From contig JBAVOR010000009.1 in assembly GCA_049692255.1 (NCBI GenBank), positions 1 to 64,000 of the forward strand: DNA of 64,000 nt, given 5' to 3'. Positions within the stretch are counted from its first letter, which is position 1, and each line of letters begins with the position of its first letter. The DNA comes from JBAVOR01 sp049692255 (GTDB taxonomy: Bacteria > Babelota > Babeliae > Babelales > JACPOV01). This document shows, in pieces, positions 8,094 through 16,686 of this stretch. The notes beneath the pieces were generated by a model, which worked only from the letters and a program-made list of their open reading frames with translations, was not told the origin of the DNA and made no database searches. The translations under genes were made by a program, and so were the position numbers.

Positions 8094-8438
8094 ATGATCA
8101 AAATAAAACGAGCATATGAAAAGACGCAAAGAGGAGACGGATTTCGTATTTTAGTTGATCGTTTATGGCCACGGGGCATGAGCAAAGAAAAAGAGCATCT
8201 GCATCTGTGGCTCAAAGACATAGCACCAACAACAGAACTACGCGAAGCATTTGGTCATGAGGTAGAACATTGGCAAGAGTTCGTGCATGCGTATGTAAAA
8301 GAATTAGAAAATAAAACAGATCTGCTCAAACAAATAAAACAATTAGAAAAAGAGCATGGTACCGTCACCTTAGTGTATGGTGCAAAAGATACCGAACATA
8401 ATAATGCAGTTGTTTTACAAAAAGTTCTTCAATCATAA
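8094..8438 (+). CDS. DUF488 (YeaO-like) family protein
   Basis: A 114-aa protein with the hallmark opening KIKRAYEKTQRGDGFRILVDRLWPRGMSKEK and a central WLKDIAPTTELREAF-H, closing with VTLVYGAKDTEHNNAVVL. This is the small single-domain DUF488 type found widely in bacteria. Its biochemical function is not established. AAAGGAG precedes the ATG closely. It stands between two copies of a 23-24-base repeat, which is unusual and may mean it moved as a unit. Confidence 0.85.
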   Translation: MIKIKRAYEKTQRGDGFRILVDRLWPRGMSKEKEHLHLWLKDIAPTTELREAFGHEVEHWQEFVHAYVKELENKTDLLKQIKQLEKEHGTVTLVYGAKDTEHNNAVVLQKVLQS

Positions 8439-8454
8439 CAACCGTTTACTCGTA

Positions 8455-8477
8455 CATTGATACCACTCTTGGCATCG
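8455..8477 (+). repeat. Direct repeat, copy 2, flanking the DUF488 gene
   Basis: CATTGATACCACTCTTGG followed by CATCG. See copy 1 at 8019-8042. It lies 17 bases after the DUF488 stop. The rest of the gap to 8622 shows no further gene or clear promoter. Confidence 0.5.
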
Positions 8478-8622
8478 TAAGCAAACACTTTTTTAAGTAG
8501 GCACCCCCGTTTGCATTAAAAAAAGATGGGAGTATCGTAGAGAGCAGTAATGAAAGTGACATAAGTTTCAAATCGTGAGATACAGCATCAGATAACCATT
8601 TTAATGCTCAAAGGAGGCACTC

Positions 8623-9093
8623 ATGATCAAAAACAAAATCAACGCACAACCACGCGGATTTGCTGCGATGGATACTAAAAAACAGCACGAAATTGCCAGC
8701 AAGGGCGGCAAAGCCCCGCATGAGCGTCGTGGTTTTCAAGCGATGGATCCTGAACAACAACGAGAGATTGCTAGTAAAGGTGGCTCTGCTCCTCATGAAC
8801 GGCGCGGCCTCCAGGCAACACACACCGAAAAACACCATGAAATCTCTCACGAAGGTAGCCATGCGCCCCATAGCGAGCACGAAGTGCGCGGAGGAACTCA
8901 TGAAATACAGGGCAAAACGGTAAAAGGGGAACATCACCCACAGCATCACGAACAACCAAAGCCGCATGGATTTGGCGCGATGGATTCGCACACACAACAT
9001 ACGATTGCCAGCAAGGGTGGTCACGCATCACATGGCGGCGGACATCAGAAAGAAGAAGAGCCATATAACCCTGATCTTGAAGATTTTGAATAA
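8623..9093 (+). CDS. KGG-repeat stress protein (Em-like / GsiB-like)
   Basis: A 156-aa hydrophilic protein built on a repeat GFxAMDxxxQxxIASKGGxAPHERR: two clear copies at residues about 9-52, a decayed third, and a fourth near residues 115-140. Between the third and fourth lies a His/Glu-rich linker. This KGG repeat is that of group 1 LEA proteins and bacterial GsiB, which are linked to desiccation and general stress. It is cytoplasmic (no signal) and almost free of hydrophobic residues. AAAGGAGG before the ATG and the terminator at 9117-9155 suggest a single-gene transcript. Confidence 0.85.
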   Translation: MIKNKINAQPRGFAAMDTKKQHEIASKGGKAPHERRGFQAMDPEQQREIASKGGSAPHERRGLQATHTEKHHEISHEGSHAPHSEHEVRGGTHEIQGKTVKGEHHPQHHEQPKPHGFGAMDSHTQHTIASKGGHASHGGGHQKEEEPYNPDLEDFE

Positions 9094-9116
9094 TTGATAA
9101 CAATCGATATAAGAAG

Positions 9117-9155
9117 AAAGCCTCTCTCTTAATTACTGTATAGGGGGAGGCTTTT
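9117..9155 (+). terminator. Terminator after the KGG-repeat gene
   Basis: AAAGCCTC on the left pairs with GAGGCTTT on the right, flanking an AT-rich loop of about 20 bases, and the right arm ends in TTTT. It lies 24 bases after the stop and also faces the minus-strand gene ending at 9185. Confidence 0.6.
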
Positions 9156-9184
9156 GCTTGAAGATAAAAACAAAGAGAGAAATG

Positions 9185-9484
9185 TTATTGTATTTTTTGT
9201 GTATGTTTTTGGGCATTAGAAACTATCTTGATTGCTTCTAATGCATACACCGCTGGTTGCTCTAGGGGTTGCAAAGAAAGATTTTGGCAGCAGATAACAT
9301 CTTTTTGATTACTCAATGGGCATGCAGTTACTTCTTTACCCAAAGCTTGGCATATCCATCTTCCCGTTGTTTTACTGCATTGTTTAGTAGCGTGCGTAAA
9401 CGCGCTATTAAAAATATGCTCCATACTATGGATTGATGAAAAAGAGAGCAACGCAAAGGTACAAAGATACGTGACTTGTTTCAT
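9185..9484 (-). CDS. Small secreted Cys-containing orphan
   Basis: A 99-aa protein with a signal peptide (to SIHS, about residue 20) and five cysteines in the mature part (KQCSK, WICQ, TACPL and ICCQ), which suggests disulfide bonding outside the cytoplasm. No family recognised. GAAGGAG is well placed before the ATG. It diverges from the 9570 gene across 85 bases. Confidence 0.65.
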   Translation of the reverse strand: MKQVTYLCTFALLSFSSIHSMEHIFNSAFTHATKQCSKTTGRWICQALGKEVTACPLSNQKDVICCQNLSLQPLEQPAVYALEAIKIVSNAQKHTQKIQ

Positions 9485-9569
9485 ACAGCTCCTTCAATTG
9501 TTTTTTAATAATTGTTGATGTATAGTATCGCAGTATAAAATATCTGTTTACAACAATAAAGGAGAATGT

Positions 9570-9923
9570 ATGAAAAGTTATATCGGATTCCAGCTCTGCA
9601 TTCTATTCATTGCAGCCGCAACAATACATGCAACTAAATCTAAAACCCTCGATGCTCAGCCATTACCCGATATGGATATTTTTTATCTCTATGCGCAAGA
9701 GCTAAAAACATACTTAGCAACGATTGATACAAGCAGTGCACATAACGACAACAATGCGCTTCGCACATTGTTACAACAGAAAGCACAAAATAGACCAGTT
9801 CACACATACCCTCTGTATCGTGCATTTACGCACAATAATACCAATGTAGCAACACAAACACGCTGCCAAAAAGCATTAGATGACGCTCTAGAAGAATTTA
9901 TTATCCAAAAAAGCAATGAGTAG
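9570..9923 (+). CDS. Secreted helical orphan, first of a tandem pair
   Basis: A 117-aa protein with a signal peptide ending near IHAT. The mature part is predicted helical and shares the pattern ELKxYLxTID ... PLxxxFxxNN ... CQxxLxxxLxEFIxQKS with the next gene (10006-10407), so the two arose by tandem duplication. Both start with the same leader (AAGGAGAATGTATG). No known family or function. Confidence 0.7.
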   Translation: MKSYIGFQLCILFIAAATIHATKSKTLDAQPLPDMDIFYLYAQELKTYLATIDTSSAHNDNNALRTLLQQKAQNRPVHTYPLYRAFTHNNTNVATQTRCQKALDDALEEFIIQKSNE

Positions 9924-10005
9924 TGTAACCAAAAATACGCATTAACCATTCTACTGCAGGTTCAAAAACTTTTTGCCTATTGAAGCATTTAGATAAGGAG
10001 AATGT

Positions 10006-10407
10006 ATGGCAATAACGTTTACGCAAAGCCTTTTCCTCTCGTCATTCTTCGCGTATGCATCAGTGTACGCTGCTGAATCGTATCATTGCGAGCTCGAAGA
10101 TATGTCTACCATATCATTTGATATGTGCCTGAAAGAATTGAAGCAGTATTTATCTACTATTGATCTGACCCATGCGGTAGACACCGAAGATCTCGCAAGC
10201 ATACTAATAGAAAAGATTAACAGGAATCCTTCATCAAATTTCCCACTTTTGTGCACATTCATGAGAAACAACTCTTCATTAAAAAGGGAATGCCAAACGA
10301 TACTCAACCGCACTCTTATCGAATATATCGATCAAAAAAGCAAGGGTTATTATCAAGATCTCATTGTTTTTGCTACGCGCACCGAGAATGTTTTAATAGA
10401 AGAATAG
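10006..10407 (+). CDS. Secreted helical orphan, second of a tandem pair
   Basis: A 133-aa paralogue of the 9570 gene, with a signal peptide ending YAAES. It keeps the shared core (ELKQYLSTID, NFPLLCTFMRNN, CQTILNRTLIEYIDQKS) and adds a C-terminal helix of about 23 residues after the point where the first copy stops. It gains cysteines (YHCELE, DMCLKE, LLCTF). It converges on the 10409 gene with one base between the stops and no terminator between them. Confidence 0.7.
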   Translation: MAITFTQSLFLSSFFAYASVYAAESYHCELEDMSTISFDMCLKELKQYLSTIDLTHAVDTEDLASILIEKINRNPSSNFPLLCTFMRNNSSLKRECQTILNRTLIEYIDQKSKGYYQDLIVFATRTENVLIEE

Positions 10408-10408
10408 C

Positions 10409-11218
10409 TTAATACGACCACTGCTCCATCCAGTTTTTACCCCAGCGGTATCCTTGAATCCAGCTATGGTTTTCGTGAATCATTTTACGTACGCCACGGC
10501 CTATCGCGTATGGGTCAATTGAGGTTACAACATTGGTAATAGATTTAAAGATCGATTTTGCGACTGCTTGTGGGCATACCAACGCAGCAGTACCTGCAGC
10601 AATAGTAGCAACCCCGATCACTTTTCCTATGTGCGTTGAAACCCCTTCAAGAGAGCGGCTTATTTTTTCTTTTACTTTTCGCAACGCAGGAGGCAATTCG
10701 GCTGTAGTTAATGCGGTAAAAAAAATAGCAGATGCGGCAGAAAGCATCATCGATTGCGCTATTGCGGAAGGGTCGGTAGCCCAACTGTAAAAACCTAACC
10801 CTGTTGTTCCTAAAGCAGTCAACAGCATAGTTGCTTGTGGTACAGTTATTTGAGAACCGAGACGTTCTCCTACCGAGTAAGCAATACCCATACTGATATT
10901 TTCAAGCGCAAGTCCGACCACTGCACGTGCACTTTCGGGACTTACAAAAGAAGCAATACATTCATACGCAGAGCTACCACTTGCACAGGAAAGAGTTACT
11001 AATATGGCCGCTTCGGTACCAAAAATAATAATAGCTGGGCTTTTGAGCTTATTGACTAATGTATACACTCCAAAATTGACCACCGATGCACCGTGTAATG
11101 CCACAAGATTTTCAGAAACAGGAGCGACTGCATTGCTTATTACTATGCTTGATTCAGAAGCATGCGCATCACAGCCAAGAAATAACGTAGTGATTAATAT
11201 TTTTTGAACGATCTTCAT
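10409..11218 (-). CDS. Polytopic membrane orphan
   Basis: A 269-aa protein with a signal-like N-terminus (ILITTLFLGCDAHAS) and several hydrophobic, Ala/Gly/Ser-rich helices (about residues 45-80, 100-115, 130-150, 155-175 and 200-220). It ends in a charged, Trp-rich tail (ENHSWIQGYRWGKNWMEQW). No family recognised. AAGGGG lies upstream of the ATG. Confidence 0.65.
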   Translation of the reverse strand: MKIVQKILITTLFLGCDAHASESSIVISNAVAPVSENLVALHGASVVNFGVYTLVNKLKSPAIIIFGTEAAILVTLSCASGSSAYECIASFVSPESARAVVGLALENISMGIAYSVGERLGSQITVPQATMLLTALGTTGLGFYSWATDPSAIAQSMMLSAASAIFFTALTTAELPPALRKVKEKISRSLEGVSTHIGKVIGVATIAAGTAALVCPQAVAKSIFKSITNVVTSIDPYAIGRGVRKMIHENHSWIQGYRWGKNWMEQWSY

Positions 11219-11314
11219 AACCTACCCCTTTTTTTTAATACCCTAATTGTTAGGATAGAAAAAACGGCAGGAGAAAAGCAATACTATGCATAGGTCATTG
11301 GGAAAAATGCACTA

Positions 11315-11947
11315 TTAAACAAGTGCGCAGTTATTTATTTTTTCTTTCAAAAACCCGGGAAGTTCAAACGATATAAGTTGCGCATCTGCCGCTATTACCA
11401 AATCTTGCTGCACAGCCAGCTGCTGCGCAGGCACAGCCATGCCTTGCGGTGATGTAATAATAGCACGCAAAAGCTGTTCATTAATACGTTGCAATGCTAA
11501 AGATTGCCGAAGCAATTGGGTATTTCTTTCATGAAATCTCATATGCATAGCTACAGAAACACTCGTAGCAATGAGAGGCATCAGTATTACTGGCCGGAAG
11601 ATAAACTGTTTTGTGCGATACAAAAATGTTTCTTGCTTTTGGCTAGTTGATGCGTGCCCTGTTGATTCAGGCGAAGATGAACGCAAAGGTTGTGATGTAA
11701 CCTGAGAGACTACAGGAATTATCACTTGATTATTTCCTGGTAGTTGCGCCTCAGGGGCCATGGATAGCTGCATGTTCTGTTCTGATGATATACGTTGATC
11801 GCTAGAAGATTGTTCAATGCTTGCGCGTTGAGACCAGAGTTGATAGCGAAGCAGAGTCTCATCTTTTTCCCCCATACCCGCACTATTATTGGTGATACAC
11901 AGTAGTATTAAAAATGTGCACAAAGTACGATAAATCATTTCATTCAT
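11315..11947 (-). CDS. Single-pass membrane orphan with Gln/Ser-rich region
   Basis: A 210-aa protein: signal peptide (to about residue 24), a disordered Ser/Gln-rich segment (residues 25-110), one hydrophobic helix (VILMPLIATSVSVAM, about 120-135) and a helical C-terminus. Its ATG overlaps the stop of the upstream ankyrin gene in an ATGAATGA arrangement, so translation is probably coupled. Last of three minus-strand genes (13122 to 11315) that look like one operon. Confidence 0.65.
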   Translation of the reverse strand: MNEMIYRTLCTFLILLCITNNSAGMGEKDETLLRYQLWSQRASIEQSSSDQRISSEQNMQLSMAPEAQLPGNNQVIIPVVSQVTSQPLRSSSPESTGHASTSQKQETFLYRTKQFIFRPVILMPLIATSVSVAMHMRFHERNTQLLRQSLALQRINEQLLRAIITSPQGMAVPAQQLAVQQDLVIAADAQLISFELPGFLKEKINNCALV

Positions 11948-12533
11948 CTTTGCTTAAAATTGCATAAATCTGTTTCGATAGATCCAATACAGCAGGAACT
12001 TCGTCTGTTTTGGTAGATAGTTTTTGTGCCAATGCTACTGCTGAAAGACCAATGGTATCATCAGCAGGCATGCAAAAAGTCTTATCTGCATTACCCTCGC
12101 GCCATGCAATAAATCCAACCACTGGATATCTTTCAGTTGAACATTCATTTGCTTCAATATCTGCAACCCCTTTAACTACTTTATTCTTATCTGCACCCGA
12201 GGCACACAAAAATTTGACCATAGCAACATTAGCTTCATGGATCGCTTCATGCAATGGTGTGCGATACACATCGTAATGTATGCCATCTATGGTACAGGCA
12301 AACCGCAGATAATATTTGTCCAAATCAGCCACATATTCTTGTAAGCATAATTTTTTATGCGCGTACCACATTGCATTTGCATGAGCGAGATACAACCAAT
12401 CATTACGACCAAAATGTTTGGTTACGTTATACAGTACGGTGCCTAGATCGCAGGGAGACACGATCTGGGATTCCTGAGCGTTGATTGATGATACACACAT
12501 AACTGTTAACAAAATTGATATAAAACTGTTCAT
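11940..12533 (-). CDS. Secreted protein with one ankyrin-type repeat
   Basis: The longest frame begins at 12587, but AAAAAGGAATAGGTATG marks the ATG at 12533, which starts a signal peptide (ISILLTVMCVSSINAQES). The centre carries TPLHEAIHEANVAMVKFLCASGADKN, the TPLH...A...L...GAD consensus of an ankyrin repeat. The following segment (VVGFIAWREGNADKTF) may be a decayed second repeat. Ankyrin repeats bind proteins; with a signal peptide the target would be outside the cytoplasm. Co-transcribed with the genes on either side. Confidence 0.7.
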   Translation of the reverse strand: MNSFISILLTVMCVSSINAQESQIVSPCDLGTVLYNVTKHFGRNDWLYLAHANAMWYAHKKLCLQEYVADLDKYYLRFACTIDGIHYDVYRTPLHEAIHEANVAMVKFLCASGADKNKVVKGVADIEANECSTERYPVVGFIAWREGNADKTFCMPADDTIGLSAVALAQKLSTKTDEVPAVLDLSKQIYAILSKDE

Positions 12534-12558
12534 ACCTATTCCTTTTTGGCAGAAAAAT

Positions 12559-13122
12559 TCATTCAAATGTATATCCGTTAGGGCCATGACGATACTCCCC
12601 TTTACGAACTTTTTCTATGATGCCTTTTTCAAGAAGCCACCCTTCATCAAACAGATGCCAATTAGGCTTTTGCTTAAAGAGCTTAATTTGATTGGCTAAT
12701 CGAACTTCAAATGACACAGAGGTACCCATAGCTTTCTGATTGCACGTGAGTTCAATTTTCTTGTTGTCCACAGAAAAAACCAACAGTTCCCCTTCTTTTT
12801 TATCTTTCAATAAGCTTAAGGGAAGTAGTTGCGGGAATTGCTCGAAATCAGGTAAATAAAGATCGCATACCGATGAATTTGTTTTTATTAATCCATGTAC
12901 GGAAACTAGTGGATCGTTCGGTTCCATTTCGATAGACAATAATCTGTGTATACTTTTTTGCATGAATGGCGAATACATCAACGATTCATGGCCCTGAATG
13001 ACCAAAATGCCTTGAATCACATACTGACTATCATCAGCATCTTGCTGCGTTATCTCCATTGCACAACTCGATTGAATACACATCAGTGCCAACGCATACC
13101 GTACACTAAAAAAACAGTTCAT
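12559..13122 (-). CDS. Secreted orphan, paralogue of the 1951 gene
   Basis: A 187-aa protein with a signal peptide ending SSCAM and a well placed GAGGAG site. Residues about 80-130 match the gene at 1951-2646 in spacing and hydrophobic pattern: FEQFP, LLP, KEGELLVFSV, LTCNQK. Unlike that gene it has no C-terminal membrane helix. First gene of the apparent three-gene operon ending at 11315. Function unknown. Confidence 0.65.
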   Translation of the reverse strand: MNCFFSVRYALALMCIQSSCAMEITQQDADDSQYVIQGILVIQGHESLMYSPFMQKSIHRLLSIEMEPNDPLVSVHGLIKTNSSVCDLYLPDFEQFPQLLPLSLLKDKKEGELLVFSVDNKKIELTCNQKAMGTSVSFEVRLANQIKLFKQKPNWHLFDEGWLLEKGIIEKVRKGEYRHGPNGYTFE

Positions 13123-13283
13123 TATTTCTCCTCATCAAATTTTCCCATTTTTTTATTCAGTATAGAAGCTAATTACTGCTCACGCAAGGCAACAGCTCAG
13201 TTTCAGTACACAGCAAATTGACTTTGTATATCAACTTAAATTAGAGTAAAAAATATAAAAAAGTGAAATTTTGATGTACGCAA

Positions 13284-14177
13284 TTAATCAAGACTATCAA
13301 GCGTTTGTATAAATGCATTGTATTGTTCACTTTGCTTATTGGCTAGCTCTAATCGTCTGCCATTAATATACGCCGATTTACTAAACTTGTACGCATGATA
13401 TACACTGCAAGCACTCAAACATGCAGTACCTATCGCAATACTTTGTTCTTTAGGCGCGCCTTTTACTTCCTTCATTATCCCGATTGTCGCACCAAGACAT
13501 ATGACAGAACAAAGAGCACTCCCAGTCGTCCATATTGCGTCATCCAATCTCTGCCACCACGCAGCATTTGCGCTATTTCTTAATGCTTGTTTTGCTTGAG
13601 GAACTATTTTATTTTTCCAGCTTTTTCTTTTAGTAAAATCTAATTGGAACCAGTCACTTATAAAAACTGGTGGCTGATAATAAGGAAGCGTTTGTGAATT
13701 GCCTCTCTCTCTGATTTCTCGATTATCAAACTCAATATTGCTCATCTCTGTATCAGTAGACTTTTTATACAGCTCTATATGATCTTCATATTGCTCCACT
13801 GGCAAACTGATTCCGGTTTTAAACCAGTTCGGGAAAAGCAGATCATCTTCATAACGACTCATCGGGTCTTCTAATCTTTTTCTTTTAAGTTCTTCTTTTT
13901 TTTGCTGTATTTCCAGTTGTTGCAACTGCTTCTTGGTTTCAAATTGAAATTCCTGCTGTTCAGTTTCTAATCTTATCTGATTAGCCCGCTCATTCGTTAA
14001 ATTTGCCTGCGCTTCACTCTCTTGCGCCTCTGCATTATTTCTCTGCGCTTCAGATAAATCTTTATATTGTTTCTGTGCTTTCTCATCTCCGAAAAAGAGA
14101 ATAAACCAGTCCATGCCATATATTTGATAGCTTGAACTTGTGAGCAAAACCAGTAATCCAATACTTTTGAAATTCAT
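13284..14177 (-). CDS. Secreted coiled-coil protein with paired C-terminal membrane helices
   Basis: A 297-aa orphan. Residues 1-21 are a signal peptide. Residues about 35-105 form a long charged helix rich in Glu, Gln, Lys and Asn, typical of a coiled coil. A 120-residue mixed domain follows, then two hydrophobic helices (about 215-235 and 245-262). The layout suggests a periplasmic rod fixed in a membrane. It is flanked on both sides by gaps with no visible promoter or terminator. Confidence 0.65.
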   Translation of the reverse strand: MNFKSIGLLVLLTSSSYQIYGMDWFILFFGDEKAQKQYKDLSEAQRNNAEAQESEAQANLTNERANQIRLETEQQEFQFETKKQLQQLEIQQKKEELKRKRLEDPMSRYEDDLLFPNWFKTGISLPVEQYEDHIELYKKSTDTEMSNIEFDNREIRERGNSQTLPYYQPPVFISDWFQLDFTKRKSWKNKIVPQAKQALRNSANAAWWQRLDDAIWTTGSALCSVICLGATIGIMKEVKGAPKEQSIAIGTACLSACSVYHAYKFSKSAYINGRRLELANKQSEQYNAFIQTLDSLD

Positions 14178-14294
14178 ATTTTAGCCTCAATAAAAAATAG
14201 ATATTATATGTAATTATAAGCATTTCTTATAACATTAGTCAAAAAAAGCACTCTTTCTAATTTCTGTTATGAAAATTTATTTCAACTAACGGAG

Positions 14295-15068
14295 TTAGCG
14301 TGACCAATCGATGACGGGCAATTGATGTTTTTGTAAAAACGCATTCGCCTTTGAAAAATGATGGCACCCAAAAAACCCATTGTATGCCGATAGTGGCGAT
14401 GGATGCGCCGATTTTAAAATAAGATGACGCGTAGGGTCTAAATGCATATGCAAATGCTCTACTTTTCTTTGCGCATAAGAACCCCAGAGCATGAACACTG
14501 TTGGGTGTTCCCGTTTTATTAACTGCTCAATAATTGCATCAGTAAAGATTTCCCACCCTTTATTTGCATGCGCCGCCGGCTTGCTCTCTTCAACGGTCAG
14601 CAATGCATTGAGCAAAAGAACTCCTTGCTGCGCCCAGCCGGTTAAGGTCCCATCACGGCGAATGGGTATACCTAAATCTGCATGTAATTCTTTAAAAATA
14701 TTTTTGAGTGACGGTGGTTGTGGCACCCCAGGTGGCACGCTAAAACTTAGCCCATGCGCTTGCCCTGGGCCATGATATGGGTCTTGGCCAACAATAACTA
14801 CGCTCACCGTATCGAATGGCGTTGCGCGCAATGCCGCAAATATATTCTTCTTATCAGGATAGATCACCGCACCGGCCGCTTCACGTTCTTGCAAAAAATG
14901 GACCAATGCGTCAATTTCTGGCCTACTACAAACTTGTCGCAACGGTTCTTGCCAAGAAGTAGGTAATGCTTTAAAAAACTGTTGTTGTGCCGGTGTCATG
15001 TTAAGCTTTTCTTTATTCGCGTTTTCCCTATCAGTTCCGCATAAAAAGAATAGCAACTTATTCGTCAT
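14295..15068 (-). CDS. ung: Uracil-DNA glycosylase, family 1
   Basis: Removes uracil from DNA to start base-excision repair. Both active-site motifs are exact: GQDPYHGPGQAHGLSFSV with the catalytic Asp, and HPSPLSAYNGFFGC with the catalytic His. GTLTGWAQQGVLLLNALLTVE lies between them. The longest frame is 257 aa. The first 23 residues are atypical for the family, so the internal ATG at 14999 (MTPAQQQFF) is a likely true start, although neither has a strong ribosome site. Confidence 0.95.
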   Translation of the reverse strand: MTNKLLFFLCGTDRENANKEKLNMTPAQQQFFKALPTSWQEPLRQVCSRPEIDALVHFLQEREAAGAVIYPDKKNIFAALRATPFDTVSVVIVGQDPYHGPGQAHGLSFSVPPGVPQPPSLKNIFKELHADLGIPIRRDGTLTGWAQQGVLLLNALLTVEESKPAAHANKGWEIFTDAIIEQLIKREHPTVFMLWGSYAQRKVEHLHMHLDPTRHLILKSAHPSPLSAYNGFFGCHHFSKANAFLQKHQLPVIDWSR

Positions 15069-15108
15069 CAGACAACCTGGAGACAGCCAATTATATTCGA
15101 ATAATCAC

Positions 15109-15138
15109 TTGACTTATGTTACTAAGAATTTCTACATT
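15109..15138 (+). promoter_or_regulatory. Sigma-70-like promoter for the SDR gene
   Basis: TTGACT (15109-15114), 18-base spacer, TACATT (15133-15138). It lies in the short gap between the divergent ung and SDR genes and puts transcription start about 30 bases before the ATG at 15175. Confidence 0.45.
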
Positions 15139-15174
15139 CTTGCTAATGCAAAATCATAAAAAAGAAAGTGCGCC

Positions 15175-15969
15175 ATGAAAAAAAGAGTTTTAATTACTGG
15201 TGCCGGTTCAGGGTTTGGTGAAGGTACCGCAATTGGCCTTGCCAAGAACGGTCATGACGTAATCGCTGGTGTGCACATTTGGCCCCAAGCAACACGACTG
15301 CGCACTGAAGCAAAAAAACTTGGCCTAACCAATTTGCGCATTGAAAAACTTGATATTCTCGACCCGCACGATGTTGCCAATGCATTAACATGGGATATCG
15401 ATATTCTGGCAAATAACGCTGCAATTGGTTACGCAGGACCTATGTGCGAAATTCCACTCGAACTCATTCGTACTACATTTGAAACCAATATTTTTGGTGG
15501 TCTTAATTTGGCTCAAAAATTTGTGCGTAAATGGGTTGATGAAAAACGTCCAGGTAAAATTGTATTTACTAGTTCTATTGCTGGTTTATATTCCGGAGAA
15601 GGCCTTGGCCCCTACTGCACATCAAAACATGCTTTAGAGTGCATCGCAGAAACATTACAAGCTGAGTTAAGGCCATACAACATTCAGGTGCAAACGATTA
15701 ATCCTGGGCCGTATCGAACTGGATTTAATGATACGATGGCAGAAACAGCATCTCACTGGATGGATGATAAGAAAAATTTCCACAAAAAAGCGGATGTTAA
15801 AAAGATGTTGGAAGCAAAGTTCGAGCAGCAATTTAATCCACAAGAGATGATCGACGCAATGATTGCAATTATTCCTGCCGATTCAGGAAAGTTCCGCAAC
15901 GTTGTTCCCAAAATGGCAGAAGATTTTATCAGAAAATCACAAGCCGATGCCTGGGAAAATAACATATGA
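15175..15969 (+). CDS. Short-chain dehydrogenase/reductase
   Basis: A 264-aa classical SDR. TGAGSGFGEG (residues 8-17) is the nucleotide-binding turn, NNAAIGYAG follows strand 4, and the catalytic Ser-Tyr-Lys set is SSIAG and YCTSK. NPGPYRTGF is the late nicotinamide loop. The substrate is unknown; the motif spacing is that of NAD(P)H oxidoreductases. The gene stands alone with its own promoter. Confidence 0.9.
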   Translation: MKKRVLITGAGSGFGEGTAIGLAKNGHDVIAGVHIWPQATRLRTEAKKLGLTNLRIEKLDILDPHDVANALTWDIDILANNAAIGYAGPMCEIPLELIRTTFETNIFGGLNLAQKFVRKWVDEKRPGKIVFTSSIAGLYSGEGLGPYCTSKHALECIAETLQAELRPYNIQVQTINPGPYRTGFNDTMAETASHWMDDKKNFHKKADVKKMLEAKFEQQFNPQEMIDAMIAIIPADSGKFRNVVPKMAEDFIRKSQADAWENNI

Positions 15970-16044
15970 TATGGAATAAATTTGTCACCTATTGTTTTGC
16001 GCGCAATTGTATCATTAACTGTAGTTATGGTGAATAAAAGAAAA

Positions 16045-16068
16045 AGGACCAGGGGTAATCCTGATCCT
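16045..16068. terminator. Terminator between the SDR and the 16098 gene
   Basis: AGGACCAGG (16045-16053) pairs with CCTGATCCT (16060-16068) with one wobble, better on the minus transcript. The minus side is followed by TTTTTCTTTTATT, the plus side by CTTTATTG. The flanking genes converge here. Confidence 0.65.
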
Positions 16069-16097
16069 CTTTATTGTTATAATCTGAGCAGTGCACT

Positions 16098-16601
16098 TTA
16101 TTGCATATTTGCTTCGAAATAGCGCTCATCGATAGTATCAAAAGATGGCTGATAAGGAATAATATCCTTAACGCGTACAGTAACTTTTTGAAAGATAGAA
16201 TCTAACCCTCGCACAATAGAGGTAGAAAGAGAGTTAGGTGTCATTGTTTCTGCTTCCTGTACAAGATCTTTTGTTGTAACTTCCGATACCACTGTTTCTA
16301 CTGAATCACTCGCTACAACAACATCAGATTTTTCAATCGCTGCCGGTTGAGTAACGGGTCTCATTTTTGCTATCATCAAAATTATGAAGGCGCTTATGGC
16401 AAAAATAACTGCAGGCTTTAAGTATGCTTTTACCATTTTTCCAGTAGGCACAGCATCTTGTTGCTCAGTTTCTGGAGTGTCAATTACCACTGCCTCTACT
16501 TGGTCTGTCATAGCAACAATATCAGCTGCTTCAGCCATCAGTTGCGTAGAATTTAATACAATTATTCCTGAAATAAAAATCGATGCGATTAGTTTATTCA
16601 T
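16098..16601 (-). CDS. Single-pass membrane orphan
   Basis: A 167-aa protein with a signal peptide (to MAEA, about residue 24), an acidic Val-rich segment, one membrane helix (AVIFAISAFIILMIAKM, about residues 63-80) and a C-terminal soluble tail of about 85 residues. No family recognised. AAGGTTTCACATG gives the start. Confidence 0.65.
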   Translation of the reverse strand: MNKLIASIFISGIIVLNSTQLMAEAADIVAMTDQVEAVVIDTPETEQQDAVPTGKMVKAYLKPAVIFAISAFIILMIAKMRPVTQPAAIEKSDVVVASDSVETVVSEVTTKDLVQEAETMTPNSLSTSIVRGLDSIFQKVTVRVKDIIPYQPSFDTIDERYFEANMQ

Positions 16602-16686
16602 GTGAAACCTTATGATGAATTAAAAATACAACTAGTCTGTATTGTATACAGTATCACTATGTTTGGCAAAAATAAGATGTTTGTTA

